Shown here in pieces: positions 7,692 through 14,679 of a DNA stretch of 26,863 nt. How positions within the stretch are numbered: the first letter of the stretch is position 1; every line of letters starts with the position of its first letter. The notes below the pieces were generated by a model. That model was not told where the DNA came from, searched no databases, and worked only from the letters and a program-made list of their open reading frames with translations. A program made the translations under genes and the position numbers. This DNA comes from CBDUSL01 sp965370265 (GTDB taxonomy: Bacteria > Patescibacteriota > Patescibacteriia > JAXHNJ01): positions 1 through 26,863 of the forward strand of contig CBDUSL010000007.1 of the NCBI GenBank assembly GCA_965370265.1, read 5' to 3'.

Positions 7692-8372
7692 ATGAAGAAA
7701 AGAGGAAAAAAATATCAAGAAGCTTTAAAGCAGATTGATAAAAGTAAAGTTTATTCACTGGGAGAGGGGATTGAATTGGTAAAAAAGATTTCCGGGACCA
7801 AGTTTAATTCAGCGGTGGAAGTGCATATTAACTTAGGAATTGACCCTAAACTAAATCAGGTCGTAAGAGGAACGGCGGTCTTGCCTCATGGTACAGGTAA
7901 AAAAATTAAGATCGCTGTTTTTGCTAATCCGGCTAAACAAAAAGAAGCCAAAGCGGCCGGAGCGGATATTGTCGGCGGTGAAGAGATGATTAAAGAAATA
8001 AAGCAAGGTAAAAAGGTTGATTTTGACGTGGCTGTGGCTTCCCCTGACATGATGAAAGTTCTGGGACCGATCGCCAAAATATTGGGCCAAAAAGGCCTTA
8101 TGCCAAATCCTAAAAATGAAACAATTAATCCTGACCCGGCTAAAGTGGTAAAAAGCCTCAAAAAAGGTAAAATTACTTTTAAATCAGATGATTTAGGCAA
8201 GCTCCATCAAATTATTGGCCGGGTTTCTTTTGAAGATAATAAATTAACGGAAAATTTCCACGCTTTGATGGAAGAGATAAGAAAAGCAAAACCCAAAGAT
8301 ACCAAAGGTAATTATATTAGTGGTATTACTCTTTGCAGTTCAATGGGTCCTGGAATAAAAATATCAGCATAA
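7692..8372 (+). CDS. rplA: 50S ribosomal protein L1
   Basis: L1 stalk protein of the large subunit; in many bacteria it also represses its own mRNA. The ATG at 7692 gives 226 residues, near the family norm of about 230. Family signatures include KFNSAVEVHINLGIDPK, the region GTGKKIKIAVFA, and GQKGLMPNPKNETINPDP. An upstream in-frame GTG at 7641 would add 17 unrelated residues encoded by the structured leader element, so it was rejected. The gene is 12 bases upstream of the dCMP deaminase start. rplJ and rplL, the usual next genes, are absent here. Confidence 0.97.
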   Translation: MKKRGKKYQEALKQIDKSKVYSLGEGIELVKKISGTKFNSAVEVHINLGIDPKLNQVVRGTAVLPHGTGKKIKIAVFANPAKQKEAKAAGADIVGGEEMIKEIKQGKKVDFDVAVASPDMMKVLGPIAKILGQKGLMPNPKNETINPDPAKVVKSLKKGKITFKSDDLGKLHQIIGRVSFEDNKLTENFHALMEEIRKAKPKDTKGNYISGITLCSSMGPGIKISA

Positions 8373-8383
8373 TAAAAAAAACT

Positions 8384-8863
8384 ATGGCCGAAAAAATTAA
8401 ACATCGTGAAGATTATTTATCATGGGACGAATGCTTAATGCAAATTGCCCACGTTATTGCCCAAAGGTCAAAAGATCCAAACACCCAAGCAGGGGCGGTT
8501 ATTGTTGATGGGAATAATGTGGTAATTGGTTTGGGTTATAACGGCTTTCCTCGTGGCGTGGATAATGAAAATTTTCCCTGGGGCCGGGAAGGAAAACTTT
8601 CCGAAACTAAATACGCCTATGTTTGTCATGCCGAAGAAAATGCTATTTACAATGCCAATGCCAAAACTAAGGGTTGTACCATGTATTGCACTCTTTTTCC
8701 CTGTAATGAATGCTCAAAAACCATTATTCAGAGCGGAATTAAGCAAGTAGTTTATGAAGGTGACAAGTATCATGATGATGATATATGGGTAGCCTCGAGA
8801 AAACTCTTAGACTCTGCCGGTATTAAATATCGTCAATACAAATCCAAGAATTATAAAGAATAA
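8384..8863 (+). CDS. dCMP deaminase (zinc cytidine/deoxycytidylate deaminase family)
   Basis: Converts dCMP to dUMP, the substrate of thymidylate synthase. The Zn site is complete: H82-A-E84 (Glu as proton shuttle) and P-C107-x2-C110 in LFPCNECSK. An N-terminal GAVIVDG and a GYNGFPRG loop typical of dCMP deaminases are present. The ATG at 8384 gives 159 residues; an upstream Met in the same frame lies inside rplA and was rejected. It starts the nucleotide block (kinase, dUTPase, ThyX) downstream in the same operon. ComEB-type deaminases are the same family. No SD is seen. Confidence 0.9.
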   Translation: MAEKIKHREDYLSWDECLMQIAHVIAQRSKDPNTQAGAVIVDGNNVVIGLGYNGFPRGVDNENFPWGREGKLSETKYAYVCHAEENAIYNANAKTKGCTMYCTLFPCNECSKTIIQSGIKQVVYEGDKYHDDDIWVASRKLLDSAGIKYRQYKSKNYKE

Positions 8864-8864
8864 T

Positions 8865-9413
8865 ATGTTTGTAGGATTAACGGGGACATTAGGCTCTGGA
8901 AAAGATACAGTGGCTGAATATCTCAAGAAAAAGGGTTTTTCTTATTATTCTCTTTCAGATATTTTACGTGATGAATGTGAAAAAAGGGGATTAGAAAAAA
9001 ATCGTGATAATTTAATTAAAATAGGTAATGAATTAAGAAAAGAATTCGGGCCTGATATTTTGGCAAAAAAAATACTGGAGAAAATTGAAAAAAACAAAGT
9101 AAAAAAAGCGATTATTGTTAGTATTCGTAACCCTAAAGAAGCCGAGGCCCTGAAAGAAAAAAAAGGATTTTTTATGCTGAATATTGATGCCCCGATTGAA
9201 ATTCGTTTTCAGAGGATAAAAAAGAGGGGCGGTGACAGAGACAAGGTGTCTTTTGAAAAATTTAGAGAACAAGAAAATTTCGAAATGTCCAGTAATGACC
9301 CAAACTCACAGCAATTAAAAGCTGTAGCCCAAATGACTGACTATGATATTAATAACTCCGGTAGCCTGAAAGATTTATATGGTAAAGTAGATGAAATTGT
9401 AAATAGCAAATAA
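8865..9413 (+). CDS. P-loop kinase, (deoxy)nucleotide or dephospho-CoA kinase-like
   Basis: Soluble P-loop protein of 182 residues with Walker A GTLGSGKDT (7-15) right at the N terminus, an LSDILRDE segment after strand 2, and a lid-like basic region RIKKRGGDRD near 116-125. The overall look is that of UPF0200/dephospho-CoA kinase-like or viral deoxynucleoside monophosphate kinase proteins. Its place between dCMP deaminase and dUTPase, one base after the first and touching the second, favours a deoxynucleotide substrate. That is inference from context only. True CoaE would normally be longer and keep other motifs. Confidence 0.65.
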   Translation: MFVGLTGTLGSGKDTVAEYLKKKGFSYYSLSDILRDECEKRGLEKNRDNLIKIGNELRKEFGPDILAKKILEKIEKNKVKKAIIVSIRNPKEAEALKEKKGFFMLNIDAPIEIRFQRIKKRGGDRDKVSFEKFREQENFEMSSNDPNSQQLKAVAQMTDYDINNSGSLKDLYGKVDEIVNSK

Positions 9414-9833
9414 ATGAAAATAAAGATTAAAAAAATAAGAGAAAATATTAAACTTCCGGACTATGCTTATGAGCATGATGCGGCTTTGGATCTTTATTCA
9501 CCGGAAGATATGGTTTTAAAACCCGGTCAGCGCCATGGTTTTTTAATGGGTTTTGCCACTGAAATTCCCGAAGGCTATGTTGCTCTTATCTGGGATAAAA
9601 GCTCATTCGGAGCCAAGGGGATAAAAACATTAGGCGGGGTAGTTGACTCGGGTTATCGGGGAGAATGGAAAATAATTCTCCAGAATACATCGAATGAAGA
9701 TTTTGCCATAAAAAAAGGGGAAAAGATTACTCAAGCCTTGATTCAAAAAGTTGAAAGAGCTAAAATAGAAGAAGTAAATGAACTATCAAAGAGCGAAAGA
9801 GGTGAGGGCGCTTTTGGTAGTTCAGGAAAATAG
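9414..9833 (+). CDS. dut: dUTP diphosphatase (trimeric dUTPase)
   Basis: Hydrolyses dUTP to dUMP and PPi, keeping uracil out of DNA and feeding ThyX. All five trimeric dUTPase motifs are visible in 139 residues: I, DAALDLYS (22-29); II, WDKSSFGAKG (60-69); III, GGVVDSGYRGEW with catalytic-type D78 and Y81; IV, GEKITQALI (102-110); V, RGEGAFGSSG (129-138). The Gly-rich tail is short but complete. The start abuts the preceding stop. dCTP deaminase shares the fold, but motif III with D and Y and motif V favour dUTPase. Confidence 0.9.
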   Translation: MKIKIKKIRENIKLPDYAYEHDAALDLYSPEDMVLKPGQRHGFLMGFATEIPEGYVALIWDKSSFGAKGIKTLGGVVDSGYRGEWKIILQNTSNEDFAIKKGEKITQALIQKVERAKIEEVNELSKSERGEGAFGSSGK

Positions 9834-9842
9834 TATGAGTAT

Positions 9843-11219
9843 ATGAGTAAAAAAAGAAGAGTATATATATTAAGAGATTTACCACCGGAAGTAAAAGCGG
9901 TGACTTTTGCCAAGTGTTCGCGTTCAGAAAAGAATTTTGACGAAATTGCCGAGGAATTAACAGAGGAAAAATCAGCGGAATTTCATGAAAAGTGGGTGGT
10001 TGGCTACGGCCACTCTTCTGTGGCAGAACATGCTATTCTTAATATCGCGGTCGAAAATATTTCCCGTCTGGCTTGTGAAGTTTTGGAGAATAACCGTCTT
10101 GCTTCCTACACAGAAAAATCATCCCGTTATCAGATTTTTCATGAGGATGATTTTTATTTTCCGCAAAAAATAGAAGACTCAGAGCTGAAACAGTTTTATA
10201 GCCAGGAAATGAAGTTTCTGGTTAAAAACTACCTTGATTTTTACGAAAAGATTTTAAATTATTTAAAGACCAAAGAAACAAAAAAGGAAGACGAAGAAGA
10301 GGCTAAATTTGAAGCCCGTCTGCGGCCAATTGCTCTTGATACAGCTCGGTTTATCATGCCCGTGGCTATGTCTGCCAATGTGGGGGTAACCATGAATGCC
10401 CGCTGTTTAGAGTATGCCATTACTAAAATGTTATCCCATCCTTTGGGCGAAGTGCAGGACTTAGGAAAAGATATAAAAAAGGTGAGTCAAAGTGCCCTGC
10501 CCACTTTAGTAAAATACGCCCAGCCAAATATTTATCTTATGGAAACTGAAAAAGCATTAAAAAAGATAGCCAACAAGGATATTAAAGAAAAAAGCCGGGA
10601 CCAGACAAATGTTATTCTGGTAGATTACCGGGTTAATGCAGAAGGCACTTTAGCCGCTGACTTACTCTACCGTTTTTCCCATCTTTCTTTTCTGGAAGTG
10701 AAAGACAAAGTTAGAAATATGACTGATGATGAGAGAAGAGAAGTGATTAACGAAACCCTGAAACGCCTGGGTAATCACGATGTTCCTTTGCGAGAGCTTG
10801 AGCATATTTATTACTCTTTTGACTGCTTGATGGATGAAGGGGCTTATTATGAATTTAAACGCCATCGGATGTGCACCCAAACTGTTCAGGATTTAACCAT
10901 AGAAAATGGCTATGCTGTACCGCCCTTGGTAGAAAAGAATAATGAACTGAAAAGAATATTTACCGAATCAATCGAAAAATCAGAAAATGCTTTCAAAAAA
11001 GTTGCTGAAAAATTTCCTCATGAAGCCAAATATTTTGTTCTAAATGCCCACAAAAGAAGAGTGCTTATCACTCTCAACTTAAGGGCGCTTTATCATTTTA
11101 TTAAACTGAGAAGCGCTCCTAATGCCCATTTTACTATTCAAGAGATTTCCAATAGAATGTATGAGTTAGCCAAGGAAAAACATCCTTTTCTGCTTAAATT
11201 TCTTAAACTTAAAAAATAA
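9843..11219 (+). CDS. thyX: Tandem-domain flavin-dependent thymidylate synthase (ThyX fusion)
   Basis: ThyX makes dTMP from dUMP using methylene-THF, NADPH and FAD. Standard ThyX is about 220-250 residues; this 458-residue protein holds two ThyX-like domains. Half 1 (about 1-240) has GHSSVAEH (56-63), NNRLASYTEKSSRY (83-96) and MNARCL (184-189). Half 2 (about 255-458) has NHDVPLRELEH (311-321), KRHRMCTQTVQD (339-350) and LNLRALYHFIKLR (411-423). The diagnostic RHR-x7-S motif is split: half 1 keeps Ser93 (also Glu91 and Arg95) but has NNR for RHR; half 2 keeps RHR but has Asp350 for Ser. Together they could build one composite site. It is the last gene of the operon. Confidence 0.82.
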   Translation: MSKKRRVYILRDLPPEVKAVTFAKCSRSEKNFDEIAEELTEEKSAEFHEKWVVGYGHSSVAEHAILNIAVENISRLACEVLENNRLASYTEKSSRYQIFHEDDFYFPQKIEDSELKQFYSQEMKFLVKNYLDFYEKILNYLKTKETKKEDEEEAKFEARLRPIALDTARFIMPVAMSANVGVTMNARCLEYAITKMLSHPLGEVQDLGKDIKKVSQSALPTLVKYAQPNIYLMETEKALKKIANKDIKEKSRDQTNVILVDYRVNAEGTLAADLLYRFSHLSFLEVKDKVRNMTDDERREVINETLKRLGNHDVPLRELEHIYYSFDCLMDEGAYYEFKRHRMCTQTVQDLTIENGYAVPPLVEKNNELKRIFTESIEKSENAFKKVAEKFPHEAKYFVLNAHKRRVLITLNLRALYHFIKLRSAPNAHFTIQEISNRMYELAKEKHPFLLKFLKLKK

Positions 11220-11234
11220 AAATATTTAGATAAG

Positions 11235-11262
11235 AGTCAAGTTTTTAAGCTTGACTTTTTTT
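11235..11262 (+). terminator. Intrinsic terminator after thyX
   Basis: Inverted repeat AGTCAAG (11235-11241) / CTTGACT (11250-11256) with an 8-base loop, followed by a run of seven T. It closes the secE-thyX operon. Confidence 0.85.
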
Positions 11263-11330
11263 ATTAATATTGTAGTTTTAAAGTAGTGGCTCTTTAAATA
11301 AGGTACCAAAAGTCAAAACCCCACCGTGAA

Positions 11331-11336
11331 AGGAGG
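11331..11336 (+). promoter_or_regulatory. Strong Shine-Dalgarno of the sigma-factor gene
   Basis: AGGAGG, repeated in part up to 11340, sits 5 bases before the ATG at 11342. It stands out because nearly all other genes here lack an SD. It fixes the start of the sigma gene. Confidence 0.85.
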
Positions 11337-11341
11337 AGGAA

Positions 11342-12196
11342 ATGTCTGGATTAGAACAACTAGGTGAAAAAAGTGTGGAGATTTATCTCCAAGAGATCAA
11401 CAAAACCGCCCTTCTCACACGGGAAGAAGAAAGGGACCTGGCTAAAAGAATTAGGGAAGGAGATGAAGAAGCTCTTCATGGACTGGTCAAAGCCAATCTC
11501 CGCTTTGTTGTTACTGTTGCCAAGCAGTATGTGAACCAAGGACTTCTTCTGGCTGATCTCATCAGCGAGGGAAACCATGGACTAATCAAGGCGGCTAGCC
11601 GCTTTGATGAAAAACGCGGTTTTAAGTTTATTTCCTACGCTGTCTGGTGGATCCGTCAGGCGATGCTTCAGGCCCTGGCCGAACAGTCTCGTATTGTCCG
11701 CTTGCCTCTTAACCGGGCTGGCGTACTTTATAAGATTGGGAAAATCTCCCGCCAGCTAGACCAGGAACTGGGCCGTAACCCAGAAGTGGAAGAGATTGCT
11801 GAAAGACTGAACCTTCCAGAAGAGGAAATCAGGGAAACGATGAAAATCGCCAACACTCATCTTTCTTTGGATGACCCCAACGTAAACCAGGAAGGTGACG
11901 AGAACTGTTTAGCAGATTATTTGGCTGACGAAACGGTTTCATCTCCGGATGAAGATGCTTATGCAACTTCCCTGAGCGAAGATGCGAAGAAAGCAATATC
12001 AACTTTGACTGACCGTGAACAGTTGGTCATCAACTTGTACTTCGGCTTGGAAAATCAAGAAGCCTTGACTCTGAATGAAATCGGTCAGAAACTAAGTCTC
12101 ACCCGTGAGCGCATTCGCCAGATCAAGGAGAAAGCTATTCGCCGCCTCAAGCACGAAAGCCGTGCAAAATACCTGAAAGGGTATGTCGAAGATTAA
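11342..12196 (+). CDS. RNA polymerase sigma factor, sigma-70 family (RpoD/SigA-like)
   Basis: Promoter-recognition subunit of RNA polymerase, 284 residues. Region 1.2 is VEIYLQEINKTALLTREEE (12-30). Region 2 includes ANLRFVVTVAKQY, LISEGNHGLIKAASRFD, and the -10 recognition segment with FISYAVWWIRQAMLQAL (96-112). Region 3 starts with SRIVRLP (116-122). The C-terminal region 4.2 helix-turn-helix is at about 242-270 (LTLNEIGQKLSLTRERIRQI). Region 1.1 is absent, so it is a compact group 1 or group 2 factor. It is monocistronic, with a strong SD and its own terminator. The TTGACA/TATAAT-like promoters in this window are compatible with it. Confidence 0.93.
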   Translation: MSGLEQLGEKSVEIYLQEINKTALLTREEERDLAKRIREGDEEALHGLVKANLRFVVTVAKQYVNQGLLLADLISEGNHGLIKAASRFDEKRGFKFISYAVWWIRQAMLQALAEQSRIVRLPLNRAGVLYKIGKISRQLDQELGRNPEVEEIAERLNLPEEEIRETMKIANTHLSLDDPNVNQEGDENCLADYLADETVSSPDEDAYATSLSEDAKKAISTLTDREQLVINLYFGLENQEALTLNEIGQKLSLTRERIRQIKEKAIRRLKHESRAKYLKGYVED

Positions 12197-12218
12197 CCTA
12201 ACTGGTACCAACCACAAC

Positions 12219-12246
12219 GCCCCGTCTTAAAAAACGGGGCTTTTTT
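12219..12246 (+). terminator. Intrinsic terminator after the sigma-factor gene
   Basis: Stem GCCCCGT (12219-12225) / ACGGGGC (12234-12240) with an 8-base loop and six T. It isolates the sigma gene from tmk. Confidence 0.92.
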
Positions 12247-12258
12247 ATTGCCTTAATT

Positions 12259-12267
12259 TGTGATAAT
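12259..12267 (+). promoter_or_regulatory. Extended -10 promoter of tmk, predicting a leaderless mRNA
   Basis: TGT followed by GATAAT (12262-12267, 5 of 6 to consensus) lies 8 bases before the tmk ATG at 12276. No convincing -35 box is present; that region is the preceding terminator. The start site would fall at about 12274, leaving a leader of about 2 bases. Confidence 0.5.
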
Positions 12268-12275
12268 ATTAACTC

Positions 12276-12962
12276 ATGAAAAAGAAAAAAGGCAAATTAA
12301 TTGTTATTGACGGACTTGATGGTTCCGGCAAGGCCACCCAAACAAAGCTTTTAATAAAGCGATTAAAAAAAGAGGGCCGTAAAGTGGAGATGGCTGATTT
12401 CCCCCAATATTATAAAAGTTTTTTTGGAAAAATGTCCGGCCGGTATTTAGCGGGTGAGTTTGGAACAGCCAAGCAGGTAAATCCTTATCTCGCTTCTATT
12501 TTGTATGCAGTTGATCGCTGGGAAGCCAAGGAAAAAATAAATAAGTGGCTTATCGAGGGAAAAGTTGTCGTATCGAACCGGTATGTTTCCGCTAACCAAA
12601 TCCATCAAACAGGCAAAATAAAAGGAAGAAAAGAAAAAGAAAAATTTTTGAAATGGCTTGAAGAAATGGAGTATAAAGTTTTTGGCATTCAGAAACCAAA
12701 TCTAATTTTGTTTTTAAACGTGCCCTATAAAGTTGGCCAAAGACTGGTGATTAAAAAGGGGACAAGAAAATATATCGGCGGAGTAAAACATGATATCCAT
12801 GAAGGTTCAAAAAGCCATTTAACAGCCGCTCAAAAACAGGTCTTTGAACTGGCGGATAAGTTTGCCCACTGGAAAAAGATTGATTGTGTTGAGGGCAAAA
12901 AACTTTGCTCACGTCAGAAGATTGCCGATAAAATTTGGAAAATAGTAAGCAAAAAAATATGA
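12276..12962 (+). CDS. tmk: Thymidylate kinase
   Basis: Phosphorylates dTMP to dTDP. The P-loop is DGLDGSGKAT (12-21). The nucleoside-binding region reads VVVSNRYVSANQIHQ, where Asn replaces the Asp of the classic DRY motif; such NRY forms occur in other TMP kinase branches. Other family-like segments are PNLILFLNVP and the lid region around YIGGVKHDIHE. Length 228 is close to normal (about 205-215). Its stop TGA overlaps the gatB ATG (ATGA), which implies translational coupling and shows that TGA is a stop codon in this genome. No SD; the promoter suggests a leaderless start. Confidence 0.87.
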   Translation: MKKKKGKLIVIDGLDGSGKATQTKLLIKRLKKEGRKVEMADFPQYYKSFFGKMSGRYLAGEFGTAKQVNPYLASILYAVDRWEAKEKINKWLIEGKVVVSNRYVSANQIHQTGKIKGRKEKEKFLKWLEEMEYKVFGIQKPNLILFLNVPYKVGQRLVIKKGTRKYIGGVKHDIHEGSKSHLTAAQKQVFELADKFAHWKKIDCVEGKKLCSRQKIADKIWKIVSKKI

Positions 12963-14452
12963 AATACGAAGCGATTATCGGTTTAGAAATACATGTTCAG
13001 CTTAGAACTAAATCTAAGATGTTTTGTTCATGTGATAACACAGGGGAGTATCAATTGCCGAACACTACTATCTGCCCGGTCTGTACCGGTCAGCCAGGCA
13101 CCCTGCCCGTTATAAACCAAAAGGCAGTGAAATATTCGGTTATGTCAGCCATGGCTTTGAATTGCGAAATATCCCCTAAAAGTCATTTTGATCGCAAAAG
13201 CTATTTTTACCCGGACTTGCCTAAAGGGTATCAGATTTCCCAGTATTCTGAACCAATTGGTAAAAACGGTTATCTGGAAGTGGAGGTAGGTGAAGGAATA
13301 AGAAAAATAAAAATTGAAAGACTGCATTTAGAAGAGGACACAGGTAAGTTAATTCATGAAAAAAATAAAACCCTGGTTGATTTTAACCGGGCCGGCACCC
13401 CTCTTATGGAAATAGTGACAGAGCCGGATATTAAGTCACCGGAAGAAGCCAGAATTTTCCTTCAGCAGTTAAAATTAATTATAAGGTATCTGGGGGTGTC
13501 TGATGCGGATATGGAAAAAGGCCATCTTCGCTGCGATGCCAATATTTCACTGCGCTTTGAGGGGGATGATAAACTTTATCCCAAAACCGAAATTAAAAAT
13601 CTTAACTCTTTTAAATCAGTAGAAAAATCCCTTCAATATGAAATAGAACGCCAGACTAAGCTTTGGGATAATAAAAAAGCGCCGAAGAAGCAATCTACTC
13701 GCGGTTGGGATGATAAGAAGCAGTTAACCATAGAACAAAGAGTTAAGGAAGAAATTAGTGATTATCGGTATTTTCCTGAGCCTGATCTTCCTCCTTTGGA
13801 ATTTAGCAAGGAGTATTTGGAAAAAATCCGGAATGATATACCCGAATTACCTGAACAAAAAAGGGAAAGATTTGCCAAAGTTTTTCAATTTGATAAAAAA
13901 GATTTAGCTATAATAATTAATGATATTGAATTAGCTGCCTACACAGAAGCGGTTATCACAGAATTTAAGAGCTGGCTTGAAGCTGAAGAAGGGACAGAAA
14001 AAGGTTTATATTCGTGGGAACAGGGAAAAAAAGAATTCAGCAAGCTGGTTGCTAACTGGTTAATAAACAGGCTATTGGGTTTAATGCATAAAAATCATGT
14101 TTTACTAAAAGATTTAAAAATTAACCCGGAAAATTTCGCTGAATTTATAAAAATAGTTTACAACAAAAGAGTAAACAAACACGGAGCAGTAGAAGTTTTG
14201 AAAGAAATGTTTGAAACGGGCGGAGACCCTTCCAATATAATTGAAGAAAGAAATCTTGGCACGATTAAAGATGAAGATAAATTAGGAAAAATTATCGACG
14301 AGGTAATCAAGAAAAATAATAAAGTAGTTCAAGAGTATTTAGAAGGCAAAGAACCAGCCCTAAAGTTTCTTCTTGGCCAAGTAATGCAGAAAACAAAAGG
14401 CCAGGCTGATCATAAAGTGGTAATCCAAATTCTCATTCATAAGCTTAAATAA
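12959..14452 (+). CDS. gatB: Aspartyl/glutamyl-tRNA(Asn/Gln) amidotransferase subunit B
   Basis: Subunit of GatCAB, which amidates Glu-tRNA-Gln and/or Asp-tRNA-Asn; GatB holds the kinase-type active site and binds the tRNA. The start MKYEAIIGLEIHVQL is diagnostic. The Zn-binding Cys are C23, C25, C39 and C42 (CSC and CPVC). PKSHFDRKSYFYPDLPKGYQ and the HLEEDTGKL segment follow. The helical and YqeY tail occupies about 350-497. Length 497 is slightly above the usual 475. A TTG 24 bases upstream is in frame, but the ATG at 12959, in ATGA overlap with tmk, matches the family start. gatA and gatC are not in the window. Confidence 0.96.
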   Translation: MKYEAIIGLEIHVQLRTKSKMFCSCDNTGEYQLPNTTICPVCTGQPGTLPVINQKAVKYSVMSAMALNCEISPKSHFDRKSYFYPDLPKGYQISQYSEPIGKNGYLEVEVGEGIRKIKIERLHLEEDTGKLIHEKNKTLVDFNRAGTPLMEIVTEPDIKSPEEARIFLQQLKLIIRYLGVSDADMEKGHLRCDANISLRFEGDDKLYPKTEIKNLNSFKSVEKSLQYEIERQTKLWDNKKAPKKQSTRGWDDKKQLTIEQRVKEEISDYRYFPEPDLPPLEFSKEYLEKIRNDIPELPEQKRERFAKVFQFDKKDLAIIINDIELAAYTEAVITEFKSWLEAEEGTEKGLYSWEQGKKEFSKLVANWLINRLLGLMHKNHVLLKDLKINPENFAEFIKIVYNKRVNKHGAVEVLKEMFETGGDPSNIIEERNLGTIKDEDKLGKIIDEVIKKNNKVVQEYLEGKEPALKFLLGQVMQKTKGQADHKVVIQILIHKLK

Positions 14453-14459
14453 GCTTGTG
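14438..14459 (+). terminator. Hairpin at the gatB stop codon
   Basis: Arms CATAAGCTT (14438-14446) and AAGCTTGTG (14451-14459) can form 9 bp (one wobble) around an AAAT loop that contains the first base of the stop codon. No T-run follows, so it is a 3'-end structure rather than a standard intrinsic terminator. Confidence 0.35.
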
Positions 14460-14472
14460 GAAAACTTAAAAC

Positions 14473-14501
14473 TTGACAGAAAATAATCATAGGAGTAAAC
14501 T
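14473..14501 (+). promoter_or_regulatory. Promoter of the pyrBI leader
   Basis: Perfect -35 TTGACA (14473-14478), a 17-base spacer and -10 TAAACT (14496-14501). Transcription would start near A14508, giving a leader of about 170 bases before pyrBI. Confidence 0.65.
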
Positions 14502-14510
14502 GCTTTTAGA

Positions 14511-14585
14511 ATGAGATTTTTTTTAAGCCGAAAACTTAAATTATCGAAAGGAAGGACAAATGGGGGTAGGACTCCCATTTTTTAA
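14511..14585 (+). CDS. Putative 24-residue leader peptide of pyrBI
   Basis: An ATG only about 3 bases from the predicted transcript start opens a 24-codon frame (begins MRFFLSRKLK, ends PIF). Codons 3-5 are TTT TTT TTA, so a run of eight U lies at the very start. The frame reads through both arms of the first attenuator hairpin and stops at 14583-14585, at the end of its T-run. This is the geometry of the E. coli pyrBI leader peptide, where a ribosome close behind a UTP-starved polymerase prevents hairpin formation. Translation would have to be leaderless, which other promoters here also suggest. Expression is inferred only. Confidence 0.4.
   Translation: MRFFLSRKLKLSKGRTNGGRTPIF
14558..14583 (+). 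terminator. First attenuator terminator in the pyrBI leader
   Basis: Nine base pairs, AAATGGGGG (14558-14566) with CTCCCATTT (14572-14580), one of them a G-T wobble, around a TAGGA loop, followed by T to 14583. It lies inside the transcribed leader, about 100 bases before pyrBI. Confidence 0.75.
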
Positions 14586-14592
14586 AATTTAG
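14560..14592 (+). CDS. Alternative SD-led 10-residue leader ORF
   Basis: ATG at 14560 is preceded by AAAGGAAGG (14547-14555), one of the few SD-like sites in the window. The frame encodes MGVGLPFFKI and stops at 14590-14592. A ribosome at this site would cover the 5' arm of the first attenuator hairpin. It overlaps the 24-codon frame, so both need not be used. Confidence 0.3.
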   Translation: MGVGLPFFKI

Positions 14593-14614
14593 CCTAGAGA
14601 GGGCTATTTTTTTT
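14590..14614 (+). terminator. Second attenuator terminator in the pyrBI leader
   Basis: Stem TAGCC (14590-14594) / GGCTA (14602-14606), a 7-base loop, then eight T. The stem is short but the T-run is long. It lies 7 bases after the first attenuator and 65 bases before pyrBI. Confidence 0.6.
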
Positions 14615-14679
14615 AAATTCGTTCTTTGAAAAGTGAAAAATAGGAAATAGGAGTTCTGGCTTTTGAAAGGAACAGAAAG

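Noticed and set aside
12935..12958. TTG start for gatB
   Set aside because: The ATG at 12959 matches the family N terminus and forms an ATGA overlap with tmk.
12959..12962. Recoded TGA (genetic code 25)
   Set aside because: tmk ends at TGA at the expected length and no internal TGA is needed in any gene, so TGA acts as a stop.
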